DNA from: a virus
Virus record (IMG/VR): IMGVR_UViG_3300028590_000074
Location: 1 to 28,081 of that record
Length of the DNA stretch: 28,081 nt
Strand: one strand, 5' to 3'
Part shown: positions 27,901 to 28,081 of the stretch, piece by piece
How positions within the stretch are numbered: the first letter of the stretch is position 1
Layout of the letters: the number at the start of each line of letters is the position of its first letter
Program-made: the position numbers and the translations under genes
The notes under the pieces: generated by a model
The model's database searches: none
What the model saw: the letters and a program-made list of their open reading frames with translations, nothing else
Told to the model about the DNA's origin: nothing

Positions 27901-28081
27901 ATGTCAATCCACCGGATCACAGCCCTGGACACCGCCCAGGCCGTCCAGGCACACGCGGTCACTGTCGTCGAACTGGATGAGCGCGAGAGCGGCTTCGCGC
28001 TGCTGACGCAGTTCGGCATCACCGATTTCGCAGACACCGAGCCGGCCGAGCTGGCTCTGGTGCCGATCGAGGCCGACCACC
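27901..28081 (+). CDS. First gene of the rightward early operon (cut by the window end)
   Basis: An ATG at 27901 with a GGAGGT ribosome site (27892-27897) starts an open frame of 60 codons that continues past the window end. The translated part begins MSIHRITALDTAQAVQAHAV and continues with an acidic domain. I do not recognise the family. It has no signal peptide. Its place right after the PL-like promoter suggests an early phage function, in the region that should also carry integrase and recombination genes further on. Confidence 0.75.
   Translation, partial: MSIHRITALDTAQAVQAHAVTVVELDERESGFALLTQFGITDFADTEPAELALVPIEADH

Larger units (their letters stand above)
81..28081. mobile_element. 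Prophage (siphovirus type), left end to beyond the window
   Basis: A continuous set of phage genes runs from the split tRNA to the window end: lysis, tail, head, packaging, replication and immunity modules, almost all on the minus strand and tightly overlapping. All core structural genes look intact, with no transposase and no obvious frameshift apart from the programmed one. No integrase or excisionase is in the window, and the other att site is not seen. These should lie to the right of 28081, in or beyond the rightward operon that starts at 27901. Confidence 0.93.

Noticed and set aside
1-28081. CRISPR array, insertion sequence or toxin-antitoxin operon
   Set aside because: No array of equal repeats with spacers and no transposase was seen. 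The YdaS-like protein is a Cro-type regulator here, without a toxin partner next to it.

Overview
The window is most of a temperate tailed phage (siphovirus-type prophage) in a GC-rich genome, with one host junction on the left. Positions 1-80 look like host DNA. They hold the terminator of a tRNA gene whose 3' half (about 81-127, anticodon loop with ACG, so probably tRNA-Arg) marks the attachment site; the 5' half of the tRNA is not in the window. The right prophage end and the integrase must lie beyond 28081. The tRNA, the base composition and the kinds of phage proteins suggest a betaproteobacterium, probably of the Burkholderiales (Comamonadaceae-like). That is inference, not an identification.

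Layout, left to right. (a) 127-1600: accessory end of the prophage, with a small gene behind a LexA-like box, a YedK/HMCES-type SRAP gene, and a small divergent gene. (b) 1605-3066: lysis cassette on the minus strand (holin, CHAP-type endolysin, Rz with Rz1 nested in another frame, and a 21-residue membrane peptide coupled to Rz), closed by a UUCG-loop terminator. (c) 3118-13409: tail and connector genes. The distal tail block (tape measure, DUF2460, DUF2163, NlpC/P60, hub) has the order of the Rhodobacter gene-transfer-agent tail. The G/GT tail chaperone pair is joined by a textbook -1 frameshift site. (d) 13413-21867: head and packaging genes in the lambda order (small and large terminase, gpW, portal, S49 protease with nested scaffold, DUF2190 protein, capsid), but with a Mu gpT-like capsid and a Mor-like regulator inserted between terminase and gpW. 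(e) 21868-22895: probable cos region, a displaced gpZ-like gene and a small unknown gene. (f) 22933-23138: a dense iteron-like array with a 24-bp perfect inverted repeat. (g) 23143-25828: helicase and Toprim primase. (h) 25828-28081: regulatory region with an early regulator, a Cro/YdaS-like gene, a short CI-like repressor, a secreted protein, and the start of a rightward operon cut by the window end.

Control logic. The repressor and Cro-like genes are divergent. The space between them carries three copies of a 14-bp motif (consensus ATTTCCCATTGGGT), and three more copies precede the rightward gene at 27901, where one lies inside the spacer of a strong sigma70-like promoter. This mirrors the OR/OL design of lambda with an unrelated operator sequence. 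From the Cro-like promoter a single leftward run of genes extends through replication, packaging, head, tail and lysis to the terminator at 1605-1631, with most genes overlapping by 1-8 bases. Only a few gaps interrupt it, and these hold the most interesting non-coding structure: the iteron array, the cos candidate and two exact copies of a 21-bp repeat on both sides of the gpW-portal block.
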